A DNA stretch of 8,086 nt from Betaproteobacteria bacterium. GTDB lineage: Bacteria > Pseudomonadota > Gammaproteobacteria > Burkholderiales > SG8-41. Positions 6,312 to 8,086 of this stretch are shown in pieces; position 1 is the first letter of the stretch, and each line of letters opens with the position of its first letter. The DNA is taken from assembly GCA_029883965.1 (NCBI GenBank), contig JAOUIN010000101.1, forward strand, positions 1-8,086. The letters run 5' to 3'. Under the pieces are notes generated by a model that made no database searches, was not told where the DNA came from, and saw only the letters and a program-made list of their open reading frames with translations. The translations under genes were made by a program, and so were the position numbers.

Positions 6312-7079
6312 TCAAAAATCAAACCGGTGATTGTTCTGCAACAACCGCGGCACCACGCTCGTGGGCAGTTCCTCTATTTCCTGCATGGTCAGCTCGATTT
6401 CACTCGGTTTGAGATGGGTAATGTAAACCTCGGCCTGACGCTCGAATTTGGCCAGCTCCTCACCCAGCATCGATGGGCAAAGGTGCTTGGCCAATTCGGC
6501 CAGCTTGCGATCCTTGTCGGAAAAGGCAGTCTCGATGATCAGATATTTCAGATTCTCGACGCGATTCACGATCTCCCACAGCCCGTCGTTGGGGCCGGTA
6601 TCACCGCTGAACACCAGACTGCCTTTGCCGCTGTCCAGCCAGTAACCGACAGCCGGGACCGTATGTACCGCCGGCAGGGCCGTGATCTTCCGGCCACCGA
6701 TTTCAATGATGCTGCCGACGTCGATCTCCTGATACCGCATGAACGGCTCTTCCGGCGTCGGTATCACCGTGAAATCCGGCCAGATGTCCCAGTTAAACAG
6801 ATTTTTCTTCAGGATTGCGATGGTCGGACCGGTGGCATATACCGTAACCGGCTTGGGCCGCAACGCGCCCACCGCGTCGAGAAAAAATGCAATCGAATCG
6901 ACATGATCAAGATGCGAGTGGGTCACGAAGATATGGTCGATCAGCGTCAGTTCCGCGAGCGAGAGCTCGCCGACGCCGGTGCCGGCGTCTATCAGAATAT
7001 CCTGATCGACCAGGAATGAAGTCGTGCGATGTTGGGGGCCGCCGATCGCTCCCGAACACCCCAGTACGCGCAAACGCAT
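6312..7079 (-). CDS. Class II cyclic-nucleotide phosphodiesterase-like metallo-hydrolase
   Basis: Metallo-beta-lactamase-fold protein of 255 residues, closest by eye to the class II cAMP phosphodiesterases (yeast PDE1 and Vibrio CpdP group), predicted to turn cAMP into AMP in the cytoplasm. The binuclear metal residues are all there: H54, H56, D58 and H59 (THSHLDHVDSI), H139 (PAVHTVPAVGYWL), D160 (FSGDTGPNDG) and H222 (ITHLKPSE). The opening MRLRVLGCSGAIGG and ILIDAGTGVGELS are typical of this group. The HxHLDH element matches the first part of the class II signature, but the tail of the signature is only partly met (SIAFFLDA), so another MBL-fold phosphodiesterase or hydrolase remains possible. 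No signal peptide or membrane segment is seen. The ATG at 7079 begins the conserved N-terminus; no good ribosome binding site precedes it. It is the first of four same-strand signalling genes that end with an adenylate cyclase, which strongly favours a cAMP substrate. Confidence 0.88.
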   Translation of the reverse strand: MRLRVLGCSGAIGGPQHRTTSFLVDQDILIDAGTGVGELSLAELTLIDHIFVTHSHLDHVDSIAFFLDAVGALRPKPVTVYATGPTIAILKKNLFNWDIWPDFTVIPTPEEPFMRYQEIDVGSIIEIGGRKITALPAVHTVPAVGYWLDSGKGSLVFSGDTGPNDGLWEIVNRVENLKYLIIETAFSDKDRKLAELAKHLCPSMLGEELAKFERQAEVYITHLKPSEIELTMQEIEELPTSVVPRLLQNNHRFDF

Positions 7080-7327
7080 CGCCGGCTACGTTTAGTTCAC
7101 TGCCGCGCCGGCAGCAGAACTATCCGCAAACTTCAAAATGACGGCTGCAATGCTCATGCCAACTCGCACCTTATACGTGTATGGGGAACGCTGATTTTAC
7201 TCTAAAGCCGCGCTGTTAAATGCCTGCGCCGCTGCTGTTCATGCCGGCAAGAAATCCGTCTGCGGCAGATTCGGGTCGAACACGGCAATGCAGAATCAGA
7301 TCCTTTCGGCTTATGTCACCGTGCGAT
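7080..7327. other. Intergenic region upstream of the signalling operon
   Basis: No coding potential was recognised in this 248-base gap; it should hold the promoter of the four-gene signalling cluster. On the minus strand there is a TAAAAT element (7199-7194) with TTAACA (7219-7214) only 14 bases before it, too short for a normal sigma-70 spacing, and a TATAAG element (7175-7170) without a good -35 box. No promoter is therefore called with confidence. No palindrome fitting TGTGA-N6-TCACA was found by eye, so a CRP site is not visible. No clear terminator with a T tract follows the TonB-like gene. Confidence 0.4.
7100..7114 (-). repeat. Short perfect hairpin before the phosphodiesterase start
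   Basis: CTGCCG (7100-7105) and CGGCAG (7109-7114) make a perfect 6-bp stem with a 3-base loop, 20 bases upstream of the ATG at 7079. A second GCCGGC (7081-7086), one base before that ATG, is identical to GCCGGC at 7107-7112 inside the hairpin. As this hexamer is self-complementary, the two copies could pair instead and cover the translation start. This would be a very small RNA switch; the arrangement may equally be chance in GC-rich DNA. Confidence 0.3.
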
Positions 7328-7945
7328 TCACGAGCCGAATTCCAGCATCAGCAGCAGGCGGCTTTTCACGGACCGGCCGTCCTTCCGTGCCGGGTCAAAT
7401 CGTGTCGCCAGCATCAGGTCCCGCGCAGACTGTTCATGGATGCCGGCAGGATCGCCATCCGCAACGGCAACGTCGACCACCCGCCCGACATGATCGATGC
7501 TGACCCACAAACGGACGCTGCCGGCGATCCCGTCACGCTGGCGGCCCGGCACGACGGGCATCAGCGGTACAGGATAACGATCGAGTTCGCGCGCCAGGTA
7601 GAAGCGGGGCTCTGATCCATGCGCAGCCGCGCGTGTTTCGCGCGGCATCTCCGCGGCATCGCCGGACTCCGTCGTCGCCGGCCGACCCTTATGGCCGGTT
7701 TGCACAGCCGCCGGCGCTGTCTGCGGAAAGGCGGTCGGTTGCGGATTCCCGGGAAGATCCGCAACCGGAATATCCGGTACCTGAAATCGCACCTGCAACG
7801 CCGGCGCCGGACCCCCGGATCGCGGACCCGCTGGTCCACGCGAACCGCTGACGATCAGAAAATGAAACAGCAGCGAAACCGTCAGCGCAATCAGCAGGCG
7901 CCGTGCGTACACGCGCTGCCCCGATATGCGTTCGGGCATGGCCAT
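7328..7945 (-). CDS. TonB-like protein (TonB C-terminal domain)
   Basis: The 205-residue product resembles energy transducers of the TonB family, which couple the inner-membrane proton motive force to outer-membrane receptors. It has a short basic N-terminus (RRLL), one membrane segment at about residues 16-34 that includes H28 (SLLFHFLIV) as in TonB-type anchors, a spacer at about 35-110 with many Pro, Ala and Gly, and a C-terminal domain at about 135-205. That domain has the TonB pattern: GSVRLWVSIDHVGRVVDVAV, then ARDLMLATRFDPARKDGR and a closing LLLMLEF. The spacer is shorter and less Pro-rich than in E. coli TonB (239 residues in all). No ExbB or ExbD gene is visible nearby. It lies 43 bases after dsbC on the same strand and may be cotranscribed with it. 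ATG 7945 or ATG 7939 could be the start; neither has a ribosome binding site. It may serve a system other than iron uptake. Confidence 0.8.
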   Translation of the reverse strand: MAMPERISGQRVYARRLLIALTVSLLFHFLIVSGSRGPAGPRSGGPAPALQVRFQVPDIPVADLPGNPQPTAFPQTAPAAVQTGHKGRPATTESGDAAEMPRETRAAAHGSEPRFYLARELDRYPVPLMPVVPGRQRDGIAGSVRLWVSIDHVGRVVDVAVADGDPAGIHEQSARDLMLATRFDPARKDGRSVKSRLLLMLEFGS

Positions 7946-7984
7946 CGCAGCGATGGGTGATCCGGACGCCGTTGCGACGCTGCG
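7946..7984 (-). repeat. Inverted repeat flush with the TonB-like start codon
   Basis: CGCAGCG (7946-7952) and CGCTGCG (7978-7984) are perfect 7-base inverted copies with 25 bases between them. On the minus-strand message the second arm ends directly at the ATG 7945, and no Shine-Dalgarno sequence is found in the loop or arms. The stem begins a few bases after the dsbC stop. It could limit initiation of the TonB-like gene or act as a processing site; chance is also possible. Confidence 0.3.
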
Positions 7985-7988
7985 CGGT

Positions 7989-8086
7989 TTATTTCACCGC
8001 AGCCAGCGCCTGCTCCAGCTTGTCGGCGGGCAGGTATCCGCCGACCTGCTGCCCATTGGCAAGATACACGGCCGGCGTGCCGCGGA
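7989..8086 (-). CDS. dsbC: Thiol:disulfide interchange protein DsbC, C-terminal end (5' part outside window)
   Basis: Periplasmic disulfide isomerase of the DsbC/DsbG type, which reshuffles wrong disulfide bonds in exported proteins. Only the last 31 codons and the TAA stop (7991-7989) are inside the window; the signal peptide, dimerisation domain and CXXC site are not. The visible end reads RGTPAVYLANGQQVGGYLPA, then DKLEQALAAVK. This matches the cis-Pro strand and final helix of the DsbC thioredoxin fold (E. coli GTPAVVLSNG...GYQPP). The cis-Pro motif Thr-Pro is intact. The frame is open to the window edge. DsbG or another thioredoxin-fold protein cannot be fully excluded from so short a piece. 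It precedes the TonB-like gene by 43 bases on the same strand. Confidence 0.85.
   Translation of the reverse strand, partial: RGTPAVYLANGQQVGGYLPADKLEQALAAVK

Noticed and set aside
5319..7019. Very long + strand open frame (566 codons) opposite the HD-GYP and phosphodiesterase genes
   Set aside because: It is antisense to two proteins with clear family motifs and is rich in His, Gln, Arg and Leu as expected from reading biased codons backwards. It shows no recognisable domain.
7080..7327. CRP-type cAMP receptor site or sigma-70 promoter before the signalling operon
   Set aside because: No TGTGA-N6-TCACA palindrome was found by eye, and the -10-like boxes lack a -35 box at normal spacing. 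A matrix scan could change this.
7220..7960. + strand open frames (7220-7615, 7619-7960) over the TonB-like gene
   Set aside because: Arg-rich antisense readings with no motif; the minus-strand frame has a membrane anchor and a TonB-type C-terminal domain.

Overview
The window reads as part of a Proteobacterium chromosome, most likely a gammaproteobacterium. It is GC-rich outside a few short gaps and carries MltA, DsbC, a TonB-like protein and an HD-GYP protein with a DUF3391-type N-terminus. The genus cannot be named from the sequence. Nothing points to a plasmid, phage or insertion sequence, and no tRNA, rRNA or CRISPR array was seen.

Layout. One gene lies on the + strand: the 3' part of mltA (1-680). 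Everything else is on the minus strand and is transcribed from right to left. First comes the last 31 codons of dsbC (7989-8086), then a TonB-like single-pass membrane protein (7328-7945). A 248-base gap without a gene follows (7080-7327). Then come four signalling genes in a row: a class II cyclic-nucleotide phosphodiesterase-like metallo-hydrolase (6312-7079), a DUF3391/HD-GYP protein (4956-6206), a GGDEF-EAL protein (3209-4990) and a GAF-GAF-PAS class III adenylate cyclase (825-3182). The cyclase gene converges on mltA across an AT-rich gap of about 145 bases.

How the genes may work together. The four signalling genes are spaced or overlapped like an operon: gaps of 105 and 26 bases and one 35-base overlap. 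The two end genes would break and make cAMP, and both keep their catalytic residues. The two middle genes belong to cyclic-di-GMP families, but both have lost key catalytic residues. The HD-GYP protein has QD in place of HD, Arg in place of an earlier His, and GYA in place of GYP. The GGDEF-EAL protein has SRDQF in place of GGDEF and lacks several EAL metal ligands. The GGDEF domain still has an RxxD motif at the exact position of the allosteric c-di-GMP site. The most interesting reading is a cAMP synthesis and hydrolysis cassette with two probably non-catalytic c-di-GMP-family proteins as receptors or scaffolds. The residue losses are seen directly; the joint function is inference.

The cyclase has the architecture of Anabaena CyaB1, including NKFDE-like signatures in both GAF domains and a Thr at the adenine-selecting position (class IIIb).
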